A DNA stretch of 6,792 bases from Gallionellaceae bacterium (GTDB taxonomy: Bacteria; Pseudomonadota; Gammaproteobacteria; Burkholderiales; Gallionellaceae): positions 1 through 6,792 of the forward strand of contig JAKFXW010000088.1 of assembly GCA_021731185.1 (NCBI GenBank). Direction: 5' to 3'. A program made the position numbers and the translations under genes. The notes beneath the pieces were generated by a model. It was given only the letters and a program-made list of their open reading frames with translations. It was not told the origin of the DNA and did no database searches. Within the stretch, counting starts at the first letter, position 1; the number at the start of each line of letters is the position of its first letter. Below are positions 1 through 5,476 of this stretch, one piece after another.

Positions 1-1
1 G

Positions 2-109
2 ATCGAGAGCCCCGACCTGCTACGCGAAATCGTTGCGCCGTGGAAATATTTGCAGACCCTGCGACGACAAGCTACGGAGGCTATCAGTCACGCGATGCAA
101 GGAGCGTGA
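2..109 (+). CDS. 3' end of an unrecognised coding frame (partial)
   Basis: A frame open from the left edge runs 35 codons to a TGA at 107-109. The peptide has a natural-looking composition for a protein C-terminus: it begins IESPDLLREIVAPWKYLQTL, and the rest is rich in Arg, Gln, Ala and Glu and looks helical. The other two forward frames read as unlikely mixes rich in Arg and Cys. I do not recognise the family. The gene start lies outside the window. It is followed directly by a transposase remnant, so this may be the edge of an older gene or part of a degraded region. It could also be a chance open frame, since 35 codons is weak evidence. Confidence 0.35.
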   Translation: MESPDLLREIVAPWKYLQTLRRQATEAISHAMQGA

Positions 110-143
110 TTCGTGGGGAAACCTCAGAGTCAGTCTCGATTGA

Positions 144-338
144 TATTTGATTGAACGCGCTGTACAGTCTCATCTTCGTGAAATCAGAGGTGGCTAATGG
201 CGCGTTTACCAAAAAGCTTGGGTATTGGGAAGTGATCAATTTAAGCAGCACATTCAGCGGCAACTGGAGAGACGCGTTGAACTTAGCGCCAAAGGTGGGG
301 ATAGAAAGTTCGCGCAATTTAAGATAAATCGAGCTTGA
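144..338 (+). pseudogene. C-terminal remnant of a REP-associated (Y1/RAYT-type) transposase
   Basis: In one forward frame the translation gives a segment ending in REIRGG (177-194), a TAA stop at 195-197, and then in the same frame a segment containing KAWVLGSDQFK, RQLERRV and KGGDRKF, up to a TGA at 336-338. The pattern 'IR...N.AWVLGS..F...I...L.RRV...GGDRK' is what I know from the C-terminal tail of Y1-type REP-associated tyrosine transposases. The family is usually 150-250 residues long, and its catalytic region (HUH motif and Tyr) is absent here, because a TGA at 141-143 closes the frame upstream. The in-frame stop and missing N-terminal part mark it as a dead fragment. The family assignment is from memory of the motif and is fairly sure for the last 45 residues. 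Confidence 0.62.
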
Positions 339-428
339 AGCCTACTTGGGTTGATCTTACAAGTTAGATTTTCTTTGAGACAGGCTACTAAAGTTGTCCG
401 CTCTCTTCCCCGCGTGTATCATTCACCC

Positions 429-680
429 ATGAACAAGAAAAAACCATCTGCCAAAAAGACAACGGACGTAACCAAAAAAGTCTCGTCTGTCGTGGGTAAG
501 CGCGTATCCCAAAACGCTATCAAGGCCGTTACGGCATCGAGCCTCGCCCAATCGGCCACAGGCAAAAGAAGGTCGGCAGCGGGGTTTGTTCGCGTAGTTA
601 TGAATCCTGTCGTTAAGCCCAAGCACTTCTCTGTTACCGCCATTCGTAACGCCGTCCAGCAAGTGGTTGCCAGCAGGTAA
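429..680 (+). CDS. Small, highly basic protein upstream of a TIR-like gene
   Basis: This 83-residue product is unrecognised. Its first half is Lys/Ser/Thr/Ala-rich (it starts MNKKKPSAKK), resembling histone-H1-like or disordered nucleic-acid-binding tails. I count 18 Lys+Arg against a single Asp and no Glu. The last 20 residues (KHFSVTAIRNAVQQVVASR) look like one amphipathic helix. There are no Cys residues, no signal peptide and no membrane segment. The frame stays open upstream to a TTG at 351 (109 residues), but the ATG at 429 is preferred because the Lys-rich tail begins there; no good Shine-Dalgarno precedes either start. The stop lies 3 nt before the ATG of the next gene, so the two are probably co-translated and may work as a pair. 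A nucleic-acid-binding or antitoxin-like role is a guess. Confidence 0.6.
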   Translation: MNKKKPSAKKTTDVTKKVSSVVGKRVSQNAIKAVTASSLAQSATGKRRSAAGFVRVVMNPVVKPKHFSVTAIRNAVQQVVASR

Positions 681-683
681 TTG

Positions 684-1310
684 ATGGCTGCCAGCAGTTA
701 TGAAACTAACGTATTCATAAATTGCCCTTTCGATGACGGCTACAAGCCGATCTTTGACGCTATTACGTTTGCGGTCTTCGATGCTGGCTTCACTGCTAGG
801 ACTGCGCTTGAAGAAAACAACACGGCACCTGAGCGCCACAGCAAGATCGCTACTTTAATCAAAGAATGTAAGTATGGTATCCACGACATCAGCCGTGTGG
901 AAACTGACCCTGCATCTGGCCTGCCCCGCCTTAACATGGCCTATGAGTGCGGTCTATTTTATGGTGCCCAGCTATTCGGTAATAAGCAACAAAAACGGAA
1001 GGAAATCCTTGTCCTTGATGCAGTGCCATTTCGCTATCAGCGAACGATGAGCGATATTGCCGGGAAAGATGCCTATGGTCATGGCAACGATCCACTAAAA
1101 GCAATCGAATGTGTGCGGCGGTTCCTGAACAACAAGGAGCGCGGTCAATTACCTGGAGCGACAATAATGAAGAGGCGCTTCCAAGCGTTTTCTGTCATTC
1201 TGCCTGCGATTGCTACGACAATGTCGTGTAAGCCAGATGAACTGCGAAGTCTGGAATACTGGAGCGATTTCGTGCAAGCTATCGTGGAGTGGATTAGGAC
1301 GAATCCTTAA
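684..1310 (+). CDS. TIR-like / nucleoside-deoxyribosyltransferase-like domain protein
   Basis: This is a single-domain cytosolic protein of 208 residues. The N-terminus NVFINCPFDD (9-18) looks like the first strand and loop of a TIR or nucleoside 2-deoxyribosyltransferase (NDT) Rossmann-like fold. It is followed by a helix (about 20-35), a strand with ALEENN (41-46), the strand YGIHDIS (64-70) and a helix carrying LNMAYECGLFYGA. Glu88 in the pattern E-x-G-x-x-x-G sits where TIR NADases and NDT enzymes carry their catalytic Glu, and Asp68 is a second candidate site residue. A later strand, KEILVLD, and a helical C-terminus complete the fold. I recall similar uncharacterised proteins in many bacteria. 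The activity (NAD or nucleotide hydrolysis, or ligand sensing) is inferred. A TTG at 681 is an alternative start. ATG 684 has a weak AGG six bases upstream and lies 3 nt after the basic small gene, suggesting a two-gene operon. A defence role is possible but unproven. Confidence 0.7.
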   Translation: MAASSYETNVFINCPFDDGYKPIFDAITFAVFDAGFTARTALEENNTAPERHSKIATLIKECKYGIHDISRVETDPASGLPRLNMAYECGLFYGAQLFGNKQQKRKEILVLDAVPFRYQRTMSDIAGKDAYGHGNDPLKAIECVRRFLNNKERGQLPGATIMKRRFQAFSVILPAIATTMSCKPDELRSLEYWSDFVQAIVEWIRTNP

Positions 1311-1467
1311 CGTCCGTCTGCGCTATTGGCAGAGCTTCTCCTCCACCAATCACAATAAGGTGCTTGAGGGTCGCTTGGCGGGGTCTTGCATTAATATATC
1401 CATCAGTCTTTTGTATAGCACAATCCAGAAGTGACAAGACATCGTGGGGCACTCCTTGCACACATAA
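1311..1467. other. Gap with no recognisable gene
   Basis: Between the TIR-like gene stop and the antitoxin remnant I see no convincing coding frame on either strand, no clear terminator hairpin with a U-run, and no AbrB-type N-terminal motif that would complete the antitoxin. An 88-codon minus-strand frame (1294-1560) crosses the gap and overlaps the TIR-like gene tail by 17 bases. Its composition gives no family signal and it runs antisense through the antitoxin remnant, so I treat it as a shadow. The stretch probably records a deletion or insertion junction that removed the 5' part of the antitoxin gene. Confidence 0.4.
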
Positions 1468-1575
1468 CATAGAGGCAATGTGCATCGCCCTGGAATCAAG
1501 CCGCTCAGCATCAAGGCGATGGATGAAGGCATCGTTGCTGTGGTCAAGGCGCGCAACCAACGTTCGCGCAAATGA
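1468..1575 (+). pseudogene. C-terminal remnant of an AbrB/MazE-family (VapB-type) antitoxin
   Basis: A frame open from 1468 (after a TAA at 1465-1467) to TGA 1573-1575 encodes about 35 residues including HRPGIKPLSIKAMDEGIVAV followed by a basic end. The pattern 'HRPG.KP.S...MDE.I' is what I know from the C-terminal toxin-binding tail of AbrB/SpoVT-fold antitoxins paired with PIN toxins. The DNA-binding half (about 40-50 residues, with its SKGQ...P-type motif) is missing, and I find no trace of it in any frame upstream. The stop overlaps the start of the PIN gene (ATGA at 1572-1575), the usual vapBC coupling, which supports the identity. The fragment has no start codon of its own with a ribosome binding site, so it is probably not expressed. 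Confidence 0.55.
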
Positions 1576-1820
1576 TCGCGCTTGACACCAACGTCCTGGT
1601 GCGGTTGGTCACCCGTGATAATGAGGCGCAGGCTCAGCGCGCTAAGGCAGTGTTCAATGCACACGGTGAGGAGCACGGTGGATTGTTCGTGTCCAACATT
1701 GCTCTGGCTGAATTGTATTGGACGCTGTCGCGCAGCTACGAGTTGGAACGTGCCGTTTCAGGGGGAGATGCAGTGCGGTGTCTTATGGTCTTGGATTATT
1801 GTCACCTTATGAGTATTTGA
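1572..1820 (+). pseudogene. N-terminal part of a PIN-domain VapC-type toxin, 3'-truncated
   Basis: The product starts MIALDTNVLVRLVTRDN, the classic first strand of PIN-domain RNases (Asp5, with Asn7), and continues with the AELYWTLSRSYEL segment carrying the second acidic residue, Glu47. VapC toxins cleave RNA, often tRNA or rRNA, and are normally about 130-140 residues long. Here homology stops near residue 62 (about base 1757). The remaining 20 residues, rich in Cys, Met and Leu, do not look like PIN sequence, and the third and fourth acidic positions (usually near residue 95-120) are absent. I could not find the missing half in another frame. The toxin is therefore almost certainly inactive. 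Its ATG overlaps the antitoxin stop by ATGA. Together with the 5'-truncated antitoxin, this is a toxin-antitoxin relic. Confidence 0.72.
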
Positions 1821-1883
1821 GAATTAATCATCAGTGCCATATGTATTGGCGGAAGACAGTAGCTGCTGGAGGCTGAAATCGCG

Positions 1884-1892
1884 TGATATAAT
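1884..1892 (+). promoter_or_regulatory. Extended -10 promoter of tRNA-Leu (and probably tig)
   Basis: The sequence TGATATAAT has a perfect TATAAT (1887-1892) and the TG of an extended -10 one base upstream (1884-1885). It lies 27 bases before the mature tRNA 5' end. No good -35 hexamer is seen at 16-18 bp spacing, which fits an extended -10 promoter. The following bases CGCACCG form a GC-rich discriminator, as in stable-RNA promoters under stringent (ppGpp/DksA) control. The regulation is inference from the discriminator type. Confidence 0.6.
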
Positions 1893-1919
1893 CGCACCGT
1901 TCTATTCTTAAAAAAATGG

Positions 1920-2004
1920 GCGAAAGTGGCGGAATTGGTAGACGCACTGGATTTAGGTTCCAGCGCCGTGAGGCGTGAGAGTTCGAGTCTCTCCTTTCGC
2001 ACCA
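1920..2004 (+). tRNA. tRNA-Leu, anticodon UAG
   Basis: The 85 bases fold as a class II (long variable arm) tRNA. The acceptor stem is GCGAAAG (1920-1926) pairing with CTTTCGC (1994-2000), then discriminator A2001 and an encoded CCA. The anticodon stem is CTGGA/TCCAG (1947-1951/1959-1963) around loop TTTAGGT, giving anticodon TAG at 1954-1956 (reads CUN Leu codons). The variable-arm hairpin is CGCC-GTGA-GGCG (1964-1975). The T arm is GAGAG-TTCGAGT-CTCTC (1977-1993). All stems pair perfectly, so the gene looks functional. It lies only 36 bases upstream of tig with no terminator between, so it is probably released from a tRNA-tig transcript by RNase P and other RNases. Confidence 0.97.
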
Positions 2005-2040
2005 ACTGTATCCATTTATTAAATCTCAAGGAAATTTAGT

Positions 2041-3366
2041 ATGTCGACTGTAGAGTCTATTGGCGCGCTAGAGCGTCGTTTGAATGCATCTATTCCACAA
2101 CGGCAATTGATTGGCGAGATTGAGGCACGGTTGAAGCGCCTGGTTCGCACTGCCAAGGTGCATGGTTTTAGGCCTGGTAAAGTACCACTGAATATTCTGC
2201 GTCAACAATATGGCGCTCAAGTTCATCAGGATGTCATGGGCGATGCTTTGCAACGCTCATTTGTCGAAGCGGTGAATCAACATAGTTTGCGCGTAGCCAG
2301 CCGACCAGATTTTGAGATTAAATCGACTGACCCGGAGACTGAGCAGATTGAGTTCAGCGCAACGTTTGAAATATATCCCGAGGTGGTGCTGGGTAACATC
2401 GAAGCGGAGACGGTCGAGCGTGTCACGTGTGGCATGACCGAGGCAGATGTGGATCGAACTATCGCGACATTGCTTGGGCAGCATGTGACTTATGCCGTGA
2501 TTGATCGTGCCGCGCAAAATGGAGATCGGGTGACGATAGATTTTAATGGTACGCTGGATGGCGAGCCGTTCGAGGGGGGGCAGGACAAGGATTTTAAAGT
2601 GGTACTTGGCACGGGGCAGATGTTGCCGGATTTTGAGAGTGGCATCATCAACATGAAGGCAGGTGAAACTAAATCAGTTAATGTGAATTTTCCAGTGGGG
2701 TATCACGGGAAGCATGTGGAGGGTAAACGCACAGTCTTTGCGATTACGTTGCACTTGGTGGAGTCACCACACCTGCCGGAGCTGAACGCAGAGTTTGCCA
2801 AAAAGATGGGGATTGTTGATGGTGACGTGGAAAAATTGCGTGCTGAAATTCGCAAGAATATAGGCTTGGAAATAGAGCGCCGACTTAAGCTGCGGAATAA
2901 AGACAATGCAATGAGCGCATTGCTTAATGTGGTGCAAATGGATGTGCCGAAATCCATGGTTGAAGCGGAGGCGCAGCAATTGATGCAGCAGACATTGGAA
3001 AAAATGAAGAAGCGTGGCAACACTATGCCGGGCATGACTTTGCCATTAGATTTATTCACTGAGCGCGCGCAACGGCGAGTGAAGCTAGGTTTGATTTTGG
3101 TTGACCTGGTCAAGCGTCATGGTTTGAGCGCAACACCTGCGCAAATTCGCACCCTGTTATTGGATTATGCACAAAGTTTTGATCATCCAGATGAGGTAGT
3201 GAAATGGCATTACAATAATCCCGAGCGTTTGCGCGAGGTAGAGAATATGGTGCTGGAAGACAATGTGGTGAATTGGGTGATGAACACTGCCAGGGTTGTT
3301 GATAAAGTGGCAGAATTTAACGAATTGATGGGGAATGTCCCACAAGGGGACAATGTAAATGCATAA
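2041..3366 (+). CDS. tig: Trigger factor, ribosome-associated chaperone / peptidyl-prolyl isomerase
   Basis: Trigger factor docks at the ribosomal exit tunnel, holds nascent chains and catalyses prolyl cis-trans isomerisation. The 441-residue product (E. coli protein 432) shows the ribosome-binding signature GFRPGK at 42-47, an FKBP-type PPIase domain at about 161-246 (starting NGDRVTIDFNGTL), and a helical C-terminal chaperone region ending VVDKVAEFNELMG. ATG 2041 is preceded by a good Shine-Dalgarno AAGGAA at 2028-2033. The last ten residues, NVPQGDNVNA, go beyond the usual end and come from a palindromic repeat lying inside the coding sequence. The stop overlaps the clpP start (ATGCATAA at 3359-3366), so translation of the two is probably coupled. 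No separate tig promoter is seen, and expression probably depends on the promoter ahead of tRNA-Leu. Confidence 0.97.
   Translation: MSTVESIGALERRLNASIPQRQLIGEIEARLKRLVRTAKVHGFRPGKVPLNILRQQYGAQVHQDVMGDALQRSFVEAVNQHSLRVASRPDFEIKSTDPETEQIEFSATFEIYPEVVLGNIEAETVERVTCGMTEADVDRTIATLLGQHVTYAVIDRAAQNGDRVTIDFNGTLDGEPFEGGQDKDFKVVLGTGQMLPDFESGIINMKAGETKSVNVNFPVGYHGKHVEGKRTVFAITLHLVESPHLPELNAEFAKKMGIVDGDVEKLRAEIRKNIGLEIERRLKLRNKDNAMSALLNVVQMDVPKSMVEAEAQQLMQQTLEKMKKRGNTMPGMTLPLDLFTERAQRRVKLGLILVDLVKRHGLSATPAQIRTLLLDYAQSFDHPDEVVKWHYNNPERLREVENMVLEDNVVNWVMNTARVVDKVAEFNELMGNVPQGDNVNA
3336..3357 (+). repeat. Palindromic repeat copy 1 (inside the tig 3' end)
   Basis: The bases TGTCCC-ACAAG-GGGACA form a perfect 6-bp hairpin with a 5-nt loop, followed by ATGTA. 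In the tig frame it encodes the NVPQGDNV part of the C-terminal tail. Its 3' arm contains AAGGGGA (3344-3350), placed 8 nt before the ATG at 3359 that opens the clpP frame, so the arm could serve as a Shine-Dalgarno masked by the hairpin. It shares 21 identical bases with copy 2, 41 bases downstream. Confidence 0.8.
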
Positions 3367-4033
3367 CCACTTTCCGCGTCCCACAAGGGGACAATGTAGC
3401 CATGATGGGACACAAAATATAGCCTCGACATATGACGACCCGCAGAATATCGGCTTAATTCCGATGGTTATTGAAACCAGCGGTCGTGGTGAGCGTGCGT
3501 ATGATATTTATTCGCGCCTGCTCAAAGAGCGCGTTATTTTTCTGGTCGGGCCGATTAACGATATGGTAGCTAATCTGGTAGTAGCGCAATTGCTGTTTCT
3601 GGAGTCTGAAAATCCTGACAAGGATATTCATTTGTATATCAATTCGCCAGGGGGTTCCATTTCGGCAGGCATGGCCATTTACGACACCATGCAATTCATT
3701 AAGCCGCAGGTTTCTACATTATGCATAGGCATTGCGGCTTCGATGGGTGCTTTTTTGTTGCAGGCGGGAACTAAGAGTAAACGTTTCGTTTTGCCGAATT
3801 CTACGGTGATGATCCATCAGCCTTTGGGCGGCTTTCAAGGCCAGGCAACAGATATTGAAATTCATGCAAAATATATTTTGAGTTTGCGTGAGAATTTATA
3901 TAAGTTGATGGCATTGCACACAGGCCGCAGTGCAGAAGAAATTGCACGCGATAGTGAGCGCGATAAATTTCTCACCGCAACAGAAGCGGTTGAATATGGC
4001 CTAGTGGATCAAGTGTTGACTAAACGCCCTTAA
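3359..4033 (+). CDS. clpP: ATP-dependent Clp protease proteolytic subunit ClpP
   Basis: ClpP is the tetradecameric serine peptidase that degrades substrates unfolded by ClpX or ClpA in the cytosol. As called from ATG 3359 it has 224 residues (E. coli precursor 207). The catalytic triad is visible: Ser128 in GIAASMGAF, His153 in MIHQPLGG and Asp202 in ERDKF. The motifs SRLLKERVIFLVGP and YINSPGGS are also typical. Mature ClpP should begin near GLIPMVIE (residue 32), so the propeptide is unusually long at about 31 residues against 14 in E. coli. Part of it (RPTRGQCS) is encoded by palindromic repeat copy 2. ATG 3359 is the only in-frame ATG before the conserved region and overlaps the tig stop. 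ATGs at 3402 and 3405, after the repeat's AAGGGGA, are out of frame by one base and would otherwise give a normal 17-residue propeptide. The identity is certain, the start is not. Confidence 0.96.
   Translation: MHNHFPRPTRGQCSHDGTQNIASTYDDPQNIGLIPMVIETSGRGERAYDIYSRLLKERVIFLVGPINDMVANLVVAQLLFLESENPDKDIHLYINSPGGSISAGMAIYDTMQFIKPQVSTLCIGIAASMGAFLLQAGTKSKRFVLPNSTVMIHQPLGGFQGQATDIEIHAKYILSLRENLYKLMALHTGRSAEEIARDSERDKFLTATEAVEYGLVDQVLTKRP
3377..3398 (+). repeat. Palindromic repeat copy 2 (across the clpP 5' end)
   Basis: Sharing 21 identical bases with copy 1, this copy forms GTCCC-ACAAG-GGGAC (5-bp stem) followed by AATGTA. It lies inside the clpP frame opened at 3359 and is read there as RPTRGQC. 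Its AAGGGGA (3385-3391) stands 10 nt before an ATGATG at 3402-3407, a plausible native clpP start if the downstream frame were restored. The pairing arm would hide this Shine-Dalgarno. Confidence 0.8.
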
Positions 4034-4072
4034 GAACGCGACAAGTTTATTAATAGTGAGTGAATGAACATC

Positions 4073-4091
4073 GCCCCACAAGGGGACAATG
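4073..4091 (+). repeat. Palindromic repeat copy 3 (clpP-clpX gap)
   Basis: This copy shares the 17-base core CCCACAAGGGGACAATG (4075-4091) with the other two. The left arm has C instead of T at 4074, giving a CCCC-ACAA-GGGG hairpin. It lies 18 bases upstream of the clpX start and 8 bases before its own Shine-Dalgarno, so here the repeat is not needed as a ribosome site. No U-run follows, so it is not a standard intrinsic terminator. Confidence 0.75.
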
Positions 4092-4099
4092 AAATAATT

Positions 4100-4104
4100 G
4101 GAGG
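4100..4104 (+). promoter_or_regulatory. Shine-Dalgarno that fixes the clpX start
   Basis: GGAGG lies 5 bases before ATG 4110. It decides for that ATG over the in-frame TTG at 4098, which would overlap the ribosome site itself and add four residues (MEDL). Confidence 0.85.
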
Positions 4105-4109
4105 ATTTA

Positions 4110-5384
4110 ATGTTGATAGATAAAGGAAAAGGAGAGAAGCTGCTGTACTGCTCATTCTGCGGGAAGAGCCAGAATGAAGTACGCAAACTGATTGCAGGAC
4201 CTTCCGTATTTGTTTGCGATGAATGCGTTGATTTATGTAACGACATTATTCGTGAAGAGCTCCAAAGCAATGCGCCCGTGCAGTTGAAAAAAAATGAATT
4301 GCCCGTGCCGCATGAAATTCGTGCACGGCTGGATGAATATGTAATTGGGCAAGAGTCAGCGAAAAAAATATTAGCAGTTGCTGTGTACAATCATTACAAA
4401 CGCCTAGGCAGTCTAGGTACGCCATCTGGCACGAAGCAAAATGAGGTGGAGTTAAGCAAAAGTAACATTCTATTGCTCGGCCCGACTGGCTCCGGCAAGA
4501 CGCTGTTAGCGCAAACCCTAGCGCGTTTGTTGAATGTGCCGTTTGTTATGGCGGATGCAACCACACTCACTGAAGCGGGTTACGTCGGTGAAGATGTCGA
4601 AAATATTATTTCGAAACTTTTGCAGGCATGTGATTACGAAGTCGAGCGCGCGCAGCGCGGTATTGTGTACATTGATGAAATCGACAAGATTGCGCGCAAG
4701 TCTGATAACCCTTCAATCACCCGTGACGTGTCCGGTGAGGGCGTGCAGCAAGCGCTGCTCAAATTGATCGAAGGCACGAAAGCTTCGATACCACCGCAGG
4801 GTGGGCGCAAGCACCCCGGCACAGATTTTCTGCAAGTTGATACAACGAACATTTTATTTATTTGCGGTGGCGCATTTGATGGGCTGGAAAAAATTATCAA
4901 AAATCGCTCCGAAAAAGTGGGGATAGGCTTTGGCGCAACGCTGGCCAAGCGCGATGATCATAAAGGCGTAGGCGATTTACTGCGCGAAGTAGAGCCGCAA
5001 GATTTAATTAAATTTGGCTTGATACCGGAGTTCGTCGGGCGCTTGCCAGTCGTTGCCACACTGGAGGAGTTGGATGAAGCAGCATTGATTCAGATTTTGA
5101 CTGAGCCAAAAAATGCCTTGACCAAACAGTATCAAAAATTATTCTCGATGGAGGGGGTTAGTCTGGAGTTCCGTGAAGGCGTGCTCTCGGCTATTGCTAA
5201 AAAGGCCTTGGCGCGCAAGGCTGGAGCGCGTGGCTTGCGTTCGATTATGGAACATTCATTGCTGGACATCATGTTTGATTTGCCCTCAATGGAAAATGTG
5301 AGCAAGGTAATGCTGGATGCAAATGATTTGAGTGGAGAAATTAGTCCGATAGTCCTATACGCTGAAAACATTAAAGCAGCATAA
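4110..5384 (+). CDS. clpX: Clp protease ATP-binding unfoldase subunit ClpX
   Basis: ClpX is the hexameric AAA+ unfoldase that recognises tagged substrates (ssrA and others) and threads them into ClpP. The product has 424 residues, the same as E. coli ClpX. The N-terminal zinc-binding dimerisation domain has Cys14, Cys17, Cys36 and Cys39. Next come the Walker A motif GPTGSGKT (124-131), the pore loop GYVG (157-160), the Walker B motif IVYIDEID (185-192), an RKH pore loop in GGRKHPG, the ClpP-docking IGF loop in VGIGFGA, and the sensor-2 GARGLRS. Every key residue is present. It begins 76 bases after clpP, with a palindromic repeat in between and no clear promoter or terminator, so co-transcription with tig-clpP is likely. 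The TTG at 4098 is rejected as start because GGAGG at 4100-4104 serves ATG 4110. Confidence 0.98.
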   Translation: MLIDKGKGEKLLYCSFCGKSQNEVRKLIAGPSVFVCDECVDLCNDIIREELQSNAPVQLKKNELPVPHEIRARLDEYVIGQESAKKILAVAVYNHYKRLGSLGTPSGTKQNEVELSKSNILLLGPTGSGKTLLAQTLARLLNVPFVMADATTLTEAGYVGEDVENIISKLLQACDYEVERAQRGIVYIDEIDKIARKSDNPSITRDVSGEGVQQALLKLIEGTKASIPPQGGRKHPGTDFLQVDTTNILFICGGAFDGLEKIIKNRSEKVGIGFGATLAKRDDHKGVGDLLREVEPQDLIKFGLIPEFVGRLPVVATLEELDEAALIQILTEPKNALTKQYQKLFSMEGVSLEFREGVLSAIAKKALARKAGARGLRSIMEHSLLDIMFDLPSMENVSKVMLDANDLSGEISPIVLYAENIKAA

Positions 5385-5476
5385 CGTTTAATTTAATGAT
5401 TGTTCTTTAGAGTTTCGCTGTCGAATCTAATAAGATGTGTGGTGCAGCACGAGTACTACTTTACAGAATGCGGCGG

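Noticed and set aside
351..428. TTG-started N-terminal extension of the small basic protein
   Set aside because: The 26 extra residues have no Shine-Dalgarno and a different composition, and the Lys-rich tail starts cleanly at ATG 429. This is not excluded, only less likely.
423..839. Minus-strand 138-codon frame as a gene
   Set aside because: It is antisense to the basic gene and the TIR-like gene start, both of which have better protein character, and the peptide shows no family signal.
1294..1560. Minus-strand 88-codon frame as a gene
   Set aside because: It runs antisense to the antitoxin remnant, overlaps the TIR-like gene end, has no recognisable motif and no evident ribosome site.
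1752..1900. Frameshifted second half of VapC downstream
   Set aside because: I read all three forward frames and saw no PIN-like Asp motif or the usual C-terminal pattern.
2703..3113. Minus-strand 136-codon frame inside tig
   Set aside because: It lies entirely antisense within a clear tig coding region and is rich in Ser, Arg and Cys, as expected of a shadow frame.
3336..4091. Repeats as a CRISPR array
   Set aside because: Only three copies, with unequal gaps (41 and about 690 bases), two of them inside coding frames, and core units shorter than usual CRISPR repeats.
4034..4109. Hairpin between clpP and clpX as an intrinsic terminator
   Set aside because: The stem is followed by AATGAAATAATTGG, with no U-run, and the same hairpin also occurs inside coding sequence.
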